NCBI GenBank assembly: GCA_047606825.1
Contig: JASGDY010000112.1
Span: forward strand, 77,598 to 141,597
Direction of reading: 5' to 3'
Length of the DNA stretch: 64,000 bases
Origin: Rhizosphaericola sp047606825
GTDB lineage: Bacteria > Bacteroidota > Bacteroidia > Chitinophagales > Chitinophagaceae
The first letter of the stretch is position 1, and each line of letters opens with the position of its first letter. This document shows positions 43,747 to 52,600 of this stretch, piece after piece. Position numbers and translations under genes: made by a program. The notes under the pieces were generated by a model, which worked only from the letters and a program-made list of their open reading frames with translations, ran no database searches and was not told the DNA's origin.

Positions 43747-44901
43747 ATGCAATATTCTCTTAAACCCTTTTTTATGCATATAAGAATATGGATGTTGCTT
43801 CCTTCTCTATTGTGGGTAAGCCATTCTATGCACGCGCAAGAGCTTTCAGATAGGTCCGCAAGTAGAGAAACGCAGGTGCTTTACCAAAAATTAAAGAAAG
43901 TTGTTGACAGAAATCAATATTTGATAGGTCACCAGGACGACTTGGCGTATGGAGTATATTGGAAATACCAAAATGGAAGAAGTGATGTGAAAGACGTAAT
44001 AGGTGATTATCCTGCCTTGTATGGTTGGGAGTTGGCAGATCTGGAACTAGGACATTCTGTTAATATCGACGGTGTTCCGTTTGATAGAATGCGCTCCTAC
44101 ATTGAAGAAGGTTGTGGACGTGGCGGGGCAATAACCATAGGTTGGCATATCAATAATCCTTTGACCGGAAAAACGGCTTGGGACACCACCTCTGGTACAG
44201 TAAAATCCATCCTGCCAGGAGGTAAAAAACATCGTTTGTTCCTTCGTTATTTAGATAGTGTCGCCAATTTTATCGGATCGCTCAAAGACCCCAAAGGGAA
44301 TCTTATCCCTGTTTTGTTCCGGCCCTTCCATGAGTTGACGGGCAACTGGTTTTGGTGGGGAAGGCAAGGCTGCACTCCTGTGGAGCTGCAAAGCCTTTTC
44401 CGATATACAGTCAATTATTTACGAATCGTGAAACAGTTACACAATTTAATAATCGTATACAATACGGCGGATAATTTTATGGATGAAGCCGACTACATGC
44501 GTGGCTATCCTAGCGATGAATATGTGGATATACTATCATTTGATACGTATCAATATGGCGATTCCACTCACAGTATAGCTTTTGCCAATAATCTGGAAAA
44601 GAAATTGGCGTTATTAAAACAGATTGGGGAAAAGCACCATAAGTTGATTGCCATTGGGGAGATGGGCTTCAACACAATACCTGATTCGAGATGGTTTACC
44701 AGCACTATTGCGCCTGTTTTGGCAAAATTCCCCATCGCTTATACGTTGTTTTGGCGCAATGCAGGTTACAAACCCAAAGAAAAGGAAATGGAATATTATA
44801 TTCCATACCAAGGACACTCCTCTGCAAATGATTTTAAGTTGTATATCGATAACGGCAATGTGCTTACAGAGAAGCAATTTAGAAACGTCGTCCATCCTTG
44901 A
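43747..44901 (+). CDS. GH26 beta-mannanase / mannobiohydrolase (second copy)
   Basis: A 384-residue single-domain GH26 enzyme with a signal peptide (around MLLPSLLWVSHSMHAQ). The acid/base Glu196 is in FRPFHELTGNWFWWG and the nucleophile Glu305 in AIGEMGFN. Unlike the first GH26 it lacks an N-terminal binding module. Its context (GH130, epimerase, transporter) resembles loci in which a compact GH26 releases mannobiose from chain ends; the exo mode here is inference. No lipobox. It is the last gene of the operon and starts 10 bp after the GH3 stop. A palindromic repeat lies in the following gap. Confidence 0.92.
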   Translation: MQYSLKPFFMHIRIWMLLPSLLWVSHSMHAQELSDRSASRETQVLYQKLKKVVDRNQYLIGHQDDLAYGVYWKYQNGRSDVKDVIGDYPALYGWELADLELGHSVNIDGVPFDRMRSYIEEGCGRGGAITIGWHINNPLTGKTAWDTTSGTVKSILPGGKKHRLFLRYLDSVANFIGSLKDPKGNLIPVLFRPFHELTGNWFWWGRQGCTPVELQSLFRYTVNYLRIVKQLHNLIIVYNTADNFMDEADYMRGYPSDEYVDILSFDTYQYGDSTHSIAFANNLEKKLALLKQIGEKHHKLIAIGEMGFNTIPDSRWFTSTIAPVLAKFPIAYTLFWRNAGYKPKEKEMEYYIPYQGHSSANDFKLYIDNGNVLTEKQFRNVVHP

Positions 44902-45064
44902 ATAATCTATTGGAAAAGTAACCGGCATTTATACGCATCCTATCCATCAAGTTGTTTAGATTTTTGTTTTTAGGATAAAAGGTTGTTTAATATGAACAAA
45001 AACTGTAGTAGTAGAAATTTCATTTTTCAAAAAGCCTAGAAACTTTCATATTTACTTTTAACTC

Positions 45065-45201
45065 AGAAGCTGTTTGAGTTATTTATTTTCTTCCCGCACA
45101 GTCTCCCGCCGCGGCGAGAGACTGTGCGGGAAGAAATACACGTTTTTATGCCTTGGAAGCATATAAAACCGTACAGAAAAACTTAATTCAAACAGTTTCT
45201 T
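45065..45201. repeat. MITE-like palindromic element, copy A
   Basis: About 137 bp with short inverted ends (AGAAGCTGTTTGA and its near complement at 45189-45201). A perfect 19-bp stem (45087-45105 with 45118-45136) surrounds a GCCGCGG core. The segments outside the stem, including ACACGTTTTTATG and GGAAGCATATAAAACCGTAC, are nearly identical to copy B at 63596-63729, which is in the opposite orientation. The rest of the gap 44902-45064 shows no gene. Confidence 0.85.
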
Positions 45202-45234
45202 AACATTAGCTTATTTACTTTCTTTAACGATAGC

Positions 45235-45250
45235 TGGCACAAATATTGAA
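45235..45250 (+). promoter_or_regulatory. Possible sigma-54-type promoter of the SYLF gene
   Basis: TGGCAC, 5 bp, then TTGAA resembles the -24/-12 element TGGCAC-N5-TTGCA, with A instead of C at the -12 position. It ends 33 bp before the start codon. No TAnnTTTG box is seen here. Confidence 0.35.
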
Positions 45251-45283
45251 ATGTTGATATCATTAAAACAAAAACAATTTACT

Positions 45284-45826
45284 ATGTACACGAAACAATT
45301 AAAAAAAATATTCTCCATCGTTTTATTTTTACTATCATTCGTTATTGGGGTCAATGCCCAAACCAAAAAACAGCAACGCATTATAAATGACGCCAAAAAG
45401 GCGAAGGCAGCCCTGTTGGAAAAAGATGCAGGATTGTCCAAATTCTTTAATGGTGCGGCAGGTTATGTAATCTTCCCGAATGTCGGTAAAGGTGGTTTGA
45501 TCATCGGCGGAGCTTCCGGTAACGGGGCTGTGTATGAAAAAGGGAAACTGGTAGGTATGGCTGACTTGAAGAAAGTAAATATCGGATTGCAGGCTGGCGG
45601 TCAGGCTATCATCGAAGCCATATTTTTTGAAACCGAAAAAGAGTTGAAAGATTTTCAGAAAAGCAATTACGAGTTTGCAGCGGACGCCTCTGCGGTGGCC
45701 TTGAAATCCGGGGTGGCGGTGAATGCCCAATATAAATCCGGCGTTGCCGTATTTGCGCTGCCTAAAGCTGGATTGATGGCAGACGCTTCCGTTGGTGGTC
45801 AGAAATTTACCTACAACCCTTTGTAA
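45284..45826 (+). CDS. SYLF-domain lipid-binding protein (YSC84-like)
   Basis: About 180 residues with a signal peptide (MYTKQLKKIFSIVLFLLSFV, cleaved after VNAQ). The remainder is a SYLF/Ysc84 domain: FNGAAGYVIFPNVGKGGLII, GASGNGAVYEKGKLVG and AIFFETEKELKDF. Proteins of this family bind phosphoinositides in eukaryotes; bacterial members are secreted or periplasmic with unproven roles, sometimes linked to stress. ATG 45284 is preferred to an in-frame ATG at 45251 because only it gives a normal signal peptide and leaves room for the upstream promoter-like element. It forms a single-gene unit ended by a terminator at 45893-45964. Confidence 0.87.
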   Translation: MYTKQLKKIFSIVLFLLSFVIGVNAQTKKQQRIINDAKKAKAALLEKDAGLSKFFNGAAGYVIFPNVGKGGLIIGGASGNGAVYEKGKLVGMADLKKVNIGLQAGGQAIIEAIFFETEKELKDFQKSNYEFAADASAVALKSGVAVNAQYKSGVAVFALPKAGLMADASVGGQKFTYNPL

Positions 45827-45892
45827 TGAATCGTTGAAAGCCTCTATTGCTCTCTGTTGGATAAATTGATGTTTTTATCACAGGCAAGAGGT

Positions 45893-45964
45893 ACTCCCAT
45901 GCAATTTGACATTTATCCTTTTTGTAATGAATCGATGATGGAAAATTGCATGGGAGTTTTTTTA
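45893..45964 (+). terminator. Long-stem terminator after the SYLF gene
   Basis: A perfect 15-bp stem (45893-45907 with 45943-45957; ACTCCCATGCAATTT) with a 35-base loop, followed by a run of T. The loop repeats TTTGTAATGAATCG, which also occurs at the SYLF stop codon (45822-45835). The rest of 45827-46136 has no visible gene. Confidence 0.75.
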
Positions 45965-46136
45965 CTTTTTTACAAAGTAGAATATGCAACCAAAACACAA
46001 TCGGTAGAGATTTTTTCCCGATATTTTCAATGTAATGCTGCATCCGCGGAAATGCTCTGTTTCTGGGGTAGTTGGAGTATGGGAAATTTCATGTACGTTT
46101 GAGAAGCAAAACAATTTGTCAATCGTTGAAAGGTCT

Positions 46137-47246
46137 ATGCGTAAACTTTTTAGAAGTACAATGGGATTGATTACGGCAGGTATTGCTTTTGTGTACCTGA
46201 TATCGTGTTTCAGTTTTATCATTTCCCCGGCGTTTTTTTCCCCGATTGCGCTGTTGGGGCTGGCATTTCCATATTTGTTTGTGGGCATGGTCACCTTGAT
46301 CGTACTCAACTTGTTTCGGGACAAAAGACTGGCCTTGATTCTGTCTGTAGTCCTGTTGCCGGGATTGTATAACTTTTTCCATGTGGTGGCATTCCATCCC
46401 CGTAAATGGCAAATGGAAAAATCCCCTGGGACCTTACGTGTATTGACCTGGAACGTAGAGGGCTATTCGATGCAGGGAATGCCGCCGGAGAAAGTCCCTG
46501 CCGGTATTTTGCATACCATACAGCAATATAATCCCGACATTCTTTTCCTGCAAGAGAGCTCGCATCATGTGTGGACGCTCGACGGCTGGCGCACGACGGA
46601 GCAACTGATGGATTCCATTGGTTACAAAGGGCATTTTCAGGCATCGGACAGCACCTTTTGGGAAAGGCACATGGTGGCGTTCAATACGGGCGTCGCGCTG
46701 TTTTCCAAAATGCCCATCGTCAATGATACTGCCCTCAAGATACTGGAGGTGCCGCATGAACAGCAGCATTGTATCGGTGGCACGACGACATTCAATGGCG
46801 TGCCAATCCGTATAATGACGGCACGTCTCTCGTCGCTCAACCTCTATTGGGACACTGCGCACGTGGGCAAAAACATTTACCAGATCACCTTTGACCGTAA
46901 GCGCATGGTGCAGCACCAGATACGTTCGGTGGAAAGGCTGCACAAGGAACAGATCAAAATGATACGCGCCGCGATTGACCGGAGCAAAGAGCCTGTCATC
47001 TATTGTGGCGACATGAATTCCGTGCCGACGTCCTACAACTACTCGCTGATGCGTGCAGACAATTTCCAGGATGCGTTCCTCAAGGGTGGTTGGGGTATCG
47101 GTGCGAGTTTCCACAATATTGCACCGACCTTGCGCATCGATGCCATCTTTTGCGACAAAGACAGGTTCAAGGTTTTGCAGTCCAAAGTGGTAAAAGTGGA
47201 CTTGTCGGACCATTATCCGGTCGTGGCAGATTTGCAGTTGCGGTGA
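46137..47246 (+). CDS. Membrane-anchored endonuclease/exonuclease/phosphatase-family protein (copy 1)
   Basis: A 369-residue protein. Three hydrophobic helices (about residues 10-95) precede an EEP catalytic domain: LRVLTWNVEGYS (metal-binding Asn), DILFLQESSHHVW (Glu), IYCGDMNSVPTSYNY (Asp/Asn) and LSDHYPVVADL (the terminal SDH). The domain would face the periplasm. EEP enzymes hydrolyse phosphodiester or phosphoester bonds in nucleic acids, lipids or other phosphates; the substrate is unknown. ATG 46137 gives an N-terminus beginning just before the first helix. A paralogue of the same build follows, after a palindromic repeat. Confidence 0.88.
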   Translation: MRKLFRSTMGLITAGIAFVYLISCFSFIISPAFFSPIALLGLAFPYLFVGMVTLIVLNLFRDKRLALILSVVLLPGLYNFFHVVAFHPRKWQMEKSPGTLRVLTWNVEGYSMQGMPPEKVPAGILHTIQQYNPDILFLQESSHHVWTLDGWRTTEQLMDSIGYKGHFQASDSTFWERHMVAFNTGVALFSKMPIVNDTALKILEVPHEQQHCIGGTTTFNGVPIRIMTARLSSLNLYWDTAHVGKNIYQITFDRKRMVQHQIRSVERLHKEQIKMIRAAIDRSKEPVIYCGDMNSVPTSYNYSLMRADNFQDAFLKGGWGIGASFHNIAPTLRIDAIFCDKDRFKVLQSKVVKVDLSDHYPVVADLQLR

Positions 47247-47287
47247 TGGACATTGGGTAGCGGCGCACAATCGTGCCGCTATATATC

Positions 47288-47405
47288 GGTGCATTTCAAA
47301 TTTTCGCTTTTGAGAGAATACGATGGTCGGTGGAGACACCGGCCACTAGTGGCTCTACTGACTGGCGCGATGTCTCCACCCGCCAGCGAAAATTTGAAAT
47401 GCACC
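47288..47405. repeat. Nested palindromic element (GGTGGAGACACC family), copy 1
   Basis: Three inverted repeats are nested: 47288-47308 with 47385-47405 (perfect, 21 bp), GGTGGAGACA (47329-47338) with TGTCTCCACC (47371-47380), and the central palindrome GCCACTAGTGGC (47342-47353). It lies between the two EEP genes, in a frame that is open but not coding. Confidence 0.85.
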
Positions 47406-47447
47406 CCTATATTGCCAATCGAAAAAAACCGCCTAATTTTACTTTAT

Positions 47448-48566
47448 ATGCCAAGAACCATTCTAAGGAGATTAACGCGGAATTTTTTTCTCCTGCCGAC
47501 TTTTTTGTTTTGTGGGCTGTTTCTGGTCGGTTGCCTGTCGCCGTTTCTCAATCCAGCGACATGGTGGGGCATTGGTTTTCTGAGTCTTTTGCAGCCGTAT
47601 CTTATTTGTCTTTTGCTGTTGGTTTTTATTTTTTGGTTGGCAGCCAAGCCTGTTTTTGCGTTGATACCATTGGTGAGCTTGCTGATAGGATGGAAACAGG
47701 TACGCGCCATCTTTGCTGTCAACGGCATTGCCAGTTTCAACGTGGAGAAGAAAACGGGCAGCCTGCGTGTCGTCAGTTGGAACGTGGGTAACCTCAACGG
47801 ACTGAGCAAACGTAAGGATGCGCTGCAGCACAGCCGCACAGAGATTGCCAATACGATACTGAGTATGAATCCTGATATTATATGTCTACAGGAGTTCAAC
47901 CATTCCAATACGCAGGGTAAGCAGGCGGACAATATTGGACTGTTTTCTGAACAGTATCCTTACTATTATTTTTCCAAGGATGTCAACAAACGCAATGGTT
48001 TTTACCAGGCGGGCAGCATCATTTTTTCCAAATATCCTATCGTGGACACCGCACGCTTCCAATATCCTAACGGCATCAAGGAAAGCTTTATCTATGCCGA
48101 CATTGAAATCCAGAATGACACGGTGCGGGTGTACAATACGCACCTTCAGTCGTTTCGGCTCAATGATTCCGACTATAACAACCTAGAAAAAATCTCCACT
48201 GACGAGGACGTGTCGGTTTCAGACAGCAAATCCTTACTTACCAAGATGAAGCGGGCCTTTACGCGGCGTGGCATCCAAGCGGATCTCATAAAGGCAAGAA
48301 CGGGGACCTGTCCTTACAGAAGCCTGATATGCGGCGACTTCAACGATGTCCCGGGTTCGTATGTTTATTTTACCATTCGGCAGAAAAGAAAGGACGCTTT
48401 TTTGGAAAAAGGCTTGGGTGTTGGACGCAGCTATATTTCGCTGGCGCCGACGTTGAGGATTGACTATGTGTTGCCGGACAGGCATTTTAATGTTACCCAG
48501 TTTGAGATGATCGACGAAGGGCTGAGCGACCATATCATGTTGGTAACAGACCTTTCTTTAAATTGA
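47448..48566 (+). CDS. Membrane-anchored endonuclease/exonuclease/phosphatase-family protein (copy 2)
   Basis: A 372-residue paralogue of the preceding gene, with three N-terminal helices (about residues 10-95) and an EEP domain: LRVVSWNVGNLNG, DIICLQEFNH, YNTHLQSFRL, LICGDFNDVPGSYVYF and LSDHIMLVTDL. All metal and catalytic motifs are present. ATG 47448 is chosen because the 65 codons upstream in the same frame are made of repeat sequence. The two genes keep the same length and domain order, indicating an old tandem duplication. Known relatives in this phylum sit near rhomboid protease genes; none is visible here. Confidence 0.88.
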   Translation: MPRTILRRLTRNFFLLPTFLFCGLFLVGCLSPFLNPATWWGIGFLSLLQPYLICLLLLVFIFWLAAKPVFALIPLVSLLIGWKQVRAIFAVNGIASFNVEKKTGSLRVVSWNVGNLNGLSKRKDALQHSRTEIANTILSMNPDIICLQEFNHSNTQGKQADNIGLFSEQYPYYYFSKDVNKRNGFYQAGSIIFSKYPIVDTARFQYPNGIKESFIYADIEIQNDTVRVYNTHLQSFRLNDSDYNNLEKISTDEDVSVSDSKSLLTKMKRAFTRRGIQADLIKARTGTCPYRSLICGDFNDVPGSYVYFTIRQKRKDAFLEKGLGVGRSYISLAPTLRIDYVLPDRHFNVTQFEMIDEGLSDHIMLVTDLSLN

Positions 48567-48628
48567 GGATGGAGGGTTTATACACTTTTTTTACTCTTTG
48601 TGAAGAAACACTCATCATTCCATCGTGG

Positions 48629-48698
48629 CCCGTGGAGGCTCCGACCATTAGTGCCTCTATTGGCGCGGTGTCTCCACCCGCCAGCGAAAATTTGAAAA
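48629..48698. repeat. GGTGGAGACACC-family element, copy 2 (incomplete)
   Basis: It matches the inner and right part of the element at 47288-47405 (GGCGCGGTGTCTCCACCCGCC, split at 48662, then AGCGAAAATTTGAAA) but lacks the left outer arm. Confidence 0.7.
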
Positions 48699-48747
48699 CA
48701 GTACAGCTTTTACCTTCTTTGATGGGCTGGGATAGGCCGCAGTACAC

Positions 48748-48781
48748 AAAAAGAGCTGCCATTTCCAGACAGCTCTTTTGC
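48748..48781 (-). terminator. Terminator of the ompH gene
   Basis: AAAAAGAGCTG (48748-48758) pairs with CAGCTCTTTT (48770-48779). On the minus strand the stem is followed by a T-run. It can also stop transcription from the EEP side. Confidence 0.75.
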
Positions 48782-48797
48782 TTAACTATCTTTATAT

Positions 48798-49439
48798 CTA
48801 CTTCCTCGGTTTCTCTGCGGCTTTGTCGATACTGTTAAGGCCGTTGACAAGTTCCGGTGTGATATTCCGGAGAGAGTCCTTGAAGTAAAATATGTTGTCG
48901 TCCTCGGAAGTGGCGACCACATAGGCGTAGCCGCGTTCCCTTGCAAAACCGTCGAGGAATTTCATGATGCGTGTACGCACGTCGAGGAGTTTTTTGTTGG
49001 TTTCATCATGGAACTGTTGGGTGAGTTCCTGCTCTTTCATCTGGTAGTTTTGTTGGAGTTTCTGCATGTCCTGCTGGGCGGCAATCTGCTCGTTCTGGGT
49101 CATGTTGGCTCCTTTTTCCTGATAGTATTGCGCTTTGTTGATCATGTTGTTCCTGAGTGTGGTCAACTGGGACTGTATCTGGTTTTCGCGGTTGGACAGC
49201 GATTTTCTGATGTTTTTGTAATACGTATAGTTGTTGGAAAGGGAATCCAGTTCAAAGTAGGCGATTTTTATTTTCGTATCAGCGTCATTGGCATGTGCGG
49301 GGCCCTCACTTTTTGCAATGTCTTTACCATCCTTGGGCGAGGTGCCTACCGCGGACTTTAGCTGGAACACCAAGGTAAAAAGGACGATCACTGCGATCAG
49401 CAAAACGATGTTCAATGTAAGTAGTATCTTATTGTTCAT
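48798..49439 (-). CDS. OmpH/Skp-family periplasmic chaperone-like protein
   Basis: About 213 residues. An N-terminal hydrophobic segment (ILLTLNIVLLIAVIVLFTLV) acts as a signal anchor, followed by the Skp/OmpH pattern: a short strand (KIAYFELDSLSNNYTYY), a long Gln/Lys/Asn-rich coiled coil (about residues 70-155) and a return strand (GYAYVVATSEDDNIFYF). Skp-type proteins hold unfolded outer-membrane proteins in the periplasm. No cleavage site is obvious, so it may stay membrane-tethered. ATG 49439 is preferred to the one 6 codons upstream. It lies downstream of rpoC on the same strand but a terminator separates them. Confidence 0.87.
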   Translation of the reverse strand: MNNKILLTLNIVLLIAVIVLFTLVFQLKSAVGTSPKDGKDIAKSEGPAHANDADTKIKIAYFELDSLSNNYTYYKNIRKSLSNRENQIQSQLTTLRNNMINKAQYYQEKGANMTQNEQIAAQQDMQKLQQNYQMKEQELTQQFHDETNKKLLDVRTRIMKFLDGFARERGYAYVVATSEDDNIFYFKDSLRNITPELVNGLNSIDKAAEKPRK

Positions 49440-49568
49440 GTGCTTGGTATTAGGCAAAAGGCAATATCAAAACGTATCGTGCCTTTTGTTTTTGTAAATC
49501 GGTTTTAATGAAATGAAATATTAACGCTTAAATATAGCGTCATTTTCCCAAAACAAAGCCACAAAAAT

Positions 49569-49597
49569 AAAAAAACAGGGAGCAAAAGCTCCCTGTC
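49569..49597 (-). terminator. Terminator of rpoC
   Basis: CAGGGAGC-AAAA-GCTCCCTG (49577-49596 region). Read on the minus strand it is followed by a run of seven T. It lies just after the rpoC stop. Confidence 0.85.
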
Positions 49598-49620
49598 TAT
49601 ACCTAAAAAATCCTTAATTA

Positions 49621-52600
49621 TTATTCTTCGTCGTCGAAAGACATTGCTTCCTTGGTAGTAGACAACAGTTCGTATTCTTCCTTGTTGCCGACAATCAGGT
49701 TGTCAAAGTCGCGCAGACCCGTACCCGCAGGGATTGCGTGTCCGGTAATCACGTTTTCTTTCAAACCGACCATGTAGTCGGTCTTACCGTGGATAGCGGC
49801 AGAGCTCAATACCTTGGTTGTTTCTTGGAAGGACGCCGCGGATATCCAGCTTGGCACACCTAAGGATGCTTTCGTTATACCTAACAATACCGGTTTGGCG
49901 GTTGCGGGGTCGGCGTTTCTGACTTCTACCAGTTTCTTGTCTGAACGGCGGAGGTAGGAGTTTTCTTCCCTCAGCTCACGAACAGTCACAATCTGACCAG
50001 CTTTCAGTTTGGAACTTTCGCCTGCGTCCACAACGACTTTTTTGTCAAATATACGGTCGTTTTCTTCGTTGAAGTCCACGCGGTCTTCCAAGTCGCCTTC
50101 GAGGAATTTGGTATCGCCGGCATCCAGGATTTCAACTTTCTTCATCATCTGGCGCACGATGGTTTCAATGTGTTTGTCGTTGATCTGTACACCTTGGAGA
50201 CGGTAAACTTCCTGGATTTCGTTGACCACGTATTCCTGTACGGCATAAGGTCCTTTGATGGAAAGAATGTCAAACGGTGCTGTCTGTCCGTCGGACAATG
50301 CCGTACCTGCTTTCACGAAGTCGCCGTCCTGTACCAAAATCTGACGGGACAACGGAACGAGATATTTCTTCGTCACGCCGTCTTTGGCTTCCACGACGAT
50401 CTCCCTGTTACCACGTTTGATGTTGCCGAACGCAACGACACCGTCGATTTCCGCAACGATGGCCGGGTTGCTTGGGTTACGGGCTTCGAAAAGTTCCGTT
50501 ACACGAGGCAGACCACCCGTGATATCTCCACTCTTACGCAGTGTTCGAGGGATTTTCACCAATACCTGACCCGCTTTTACTTTGTCGCCTTCGTCAACTG
50601 ACAAGCGGCTACCGACAGGCAGGTTGTAGGATTTGGAATCGTCCTTGCCATCGACAACGATGCTTGGAAGCTTTGTTTTATCTTTAGATTCGATGATGAC
50701 TTTGTCGCGGTGTCCTGTTTGTTCGTCCGCCTCTTCACGGTAAGTGATGCCGTCAACGATGGCCTCGAAGCTGACGTTACCATCCACTTCCGAAACAATA
50801 ACGTTGTTGAATGGATCCCAAGAACAAATCACGTCGCCTTTCTTTACATTCTGTCCGTCTTTTACTTTCAAAGTCGAACCGTAAGGAATATTGTGCGTAG
50901 CAAGCAGACGGTCATTTTTGTCGTCCATCACACGCAGTTCGCCGGTACGACCGATGACAATCTGTACTGGATTTCCTTCGTTGTCTTCGCCCTTGACGGT
51001 ACGTAGGCCATCAAAATGCACCGTACCGTCAAAACGGACGCGCAGGGAAGAGTCGATGGAGGAAGAACCAGCGATACCCCCGACGTGGAAAGTACGCAAT
51101 GTCAGCTGTGTACCAGGCTCACCGATAGACTGGGCAGCGATGATACCGACGGCATCACCACGTTGTGCCAAGTAACCGGAGGCGAGGTTTTTACCGTAAC
51201 ATTTGACGCAGACGCCGCGTTTCGCTTCGCAGGTCAATACGGAACGGATTTCAACGGTTTCAATACCGCTGTCGTCGATTGCCGCAGCTTTGTCGTGTGT
51301 GATTTCTTCACCAGCCGCAATCAACAGTTCGTCGGTTACCGGATGGAAAACGTCGTGCAGGGAAGTACGCCCTTCGATACGGTCTGCCAAAGATTCGATG
51401 ATGTCATCGTTGTCTTTCAATGCAGATATGGAAATGCCACGCAACGTGCCACAATCTTCTTCCGTAACGACCACGTCCTGCGCTACGTCGACCAGACGAC
51501 GGGTCAAGTAACCCGCATCGGCAGTTTTCAACGCAGTATCGGCAAGACCTTTACGCGCACCGTGCGTGGAGATGAAGTAGTCCAATACGTTCAGACCGGA
51601 CTTGAAGTTGGACAAGATGGGGTTTTCAATGATTTCGGAGCCAGTGCTGCCTGATTTTCTTGGTTTTGCCATCAGTCCACGGATACCAGCCAACTGTTTT
51701 ACCTGTTGTTTGGAACCACGCGCACCGGAATCCAGCATCATGTACACGGAGTTGAAGCCTTGCTTGTCGCTCTTCATCTCGTTGATGAGTATTTCGGTCA
51801 ACTTGGTGTCGACGCGAGACCAAATATCGATGACCTGGTTGTAACGTTCGTTGTTGGTAATCAAGCCCATGTTGTAGTTTTCCCATACTTCATCGACTTC
51901 TTCCTTAGCTTGTTCCAATAGGCCGGAACGCGTTTCTGGAATCAGCAAGTCGTTGACGGAGAAGGACAAACCACCACGGAACGCCATACGGTATCCCAAT
52001 GATTTGATGTCATCGAGGAATTTTTCCGCAGAAGGTACGTCCGTAATCTTGATGATGTCGCTTACGATGATACGGATACTTTTTTTCGTCAACAAAGCAT
52101 TGACGAAACCAACCGCTTTGGGTACATATTGGTTGAACAATACGCGGCCCACCGTAGTTTCCACGAGCTGGTTTTTCAGCGTGCCGTCTTTTTGGAGGAC
52201 GTCAACTTTTACTTTGATGACTGCGTGGAGGTTTACGCGACCTTCGTTCAGCGCAATCATCACTTCTTCCGGACTGTAGAAAGCCATGCCTTCACCGGCG
52301 ACTTTCTCTTCCTCGGTTGATTTACGGGGTTTGGTAATATAGTAAAGTCCCAATACCATGTCCTGCGAAGGCAACGTAATCGGTTGGCCGTTCTGCGGGT
52401 TGAGGATATTATGGGAACCTAACATCAATAGTTGTGCTTCCAATATAGCAGCGTTGCTCAACGGTACGTGTACCGCCATCTGGTCACCGTCAAAGTCGGC
52501 GTTGAAACCAGGGGTAATCAACGGGTTGAGCTGCATGGCCTTACCTTCCACAAGCTTGGGTTGGAAAGACTGGATGGACAAACGGTGCAGTGTAGGGGCA

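Noticed and set aside
46434..47339. A 301-codon frame on the minus strand
   Set aside because: It is antisense to the first EEP gene, which has complete catalytic motifs; the His/Arg-rich product is typical of a shadow frame.
47253..47447. N-terminal extension of the second EEP protein
   Set aside because: The 65 codons are translated palindromic repeat; the family-like N-terminus with the first helix begins at 47448.
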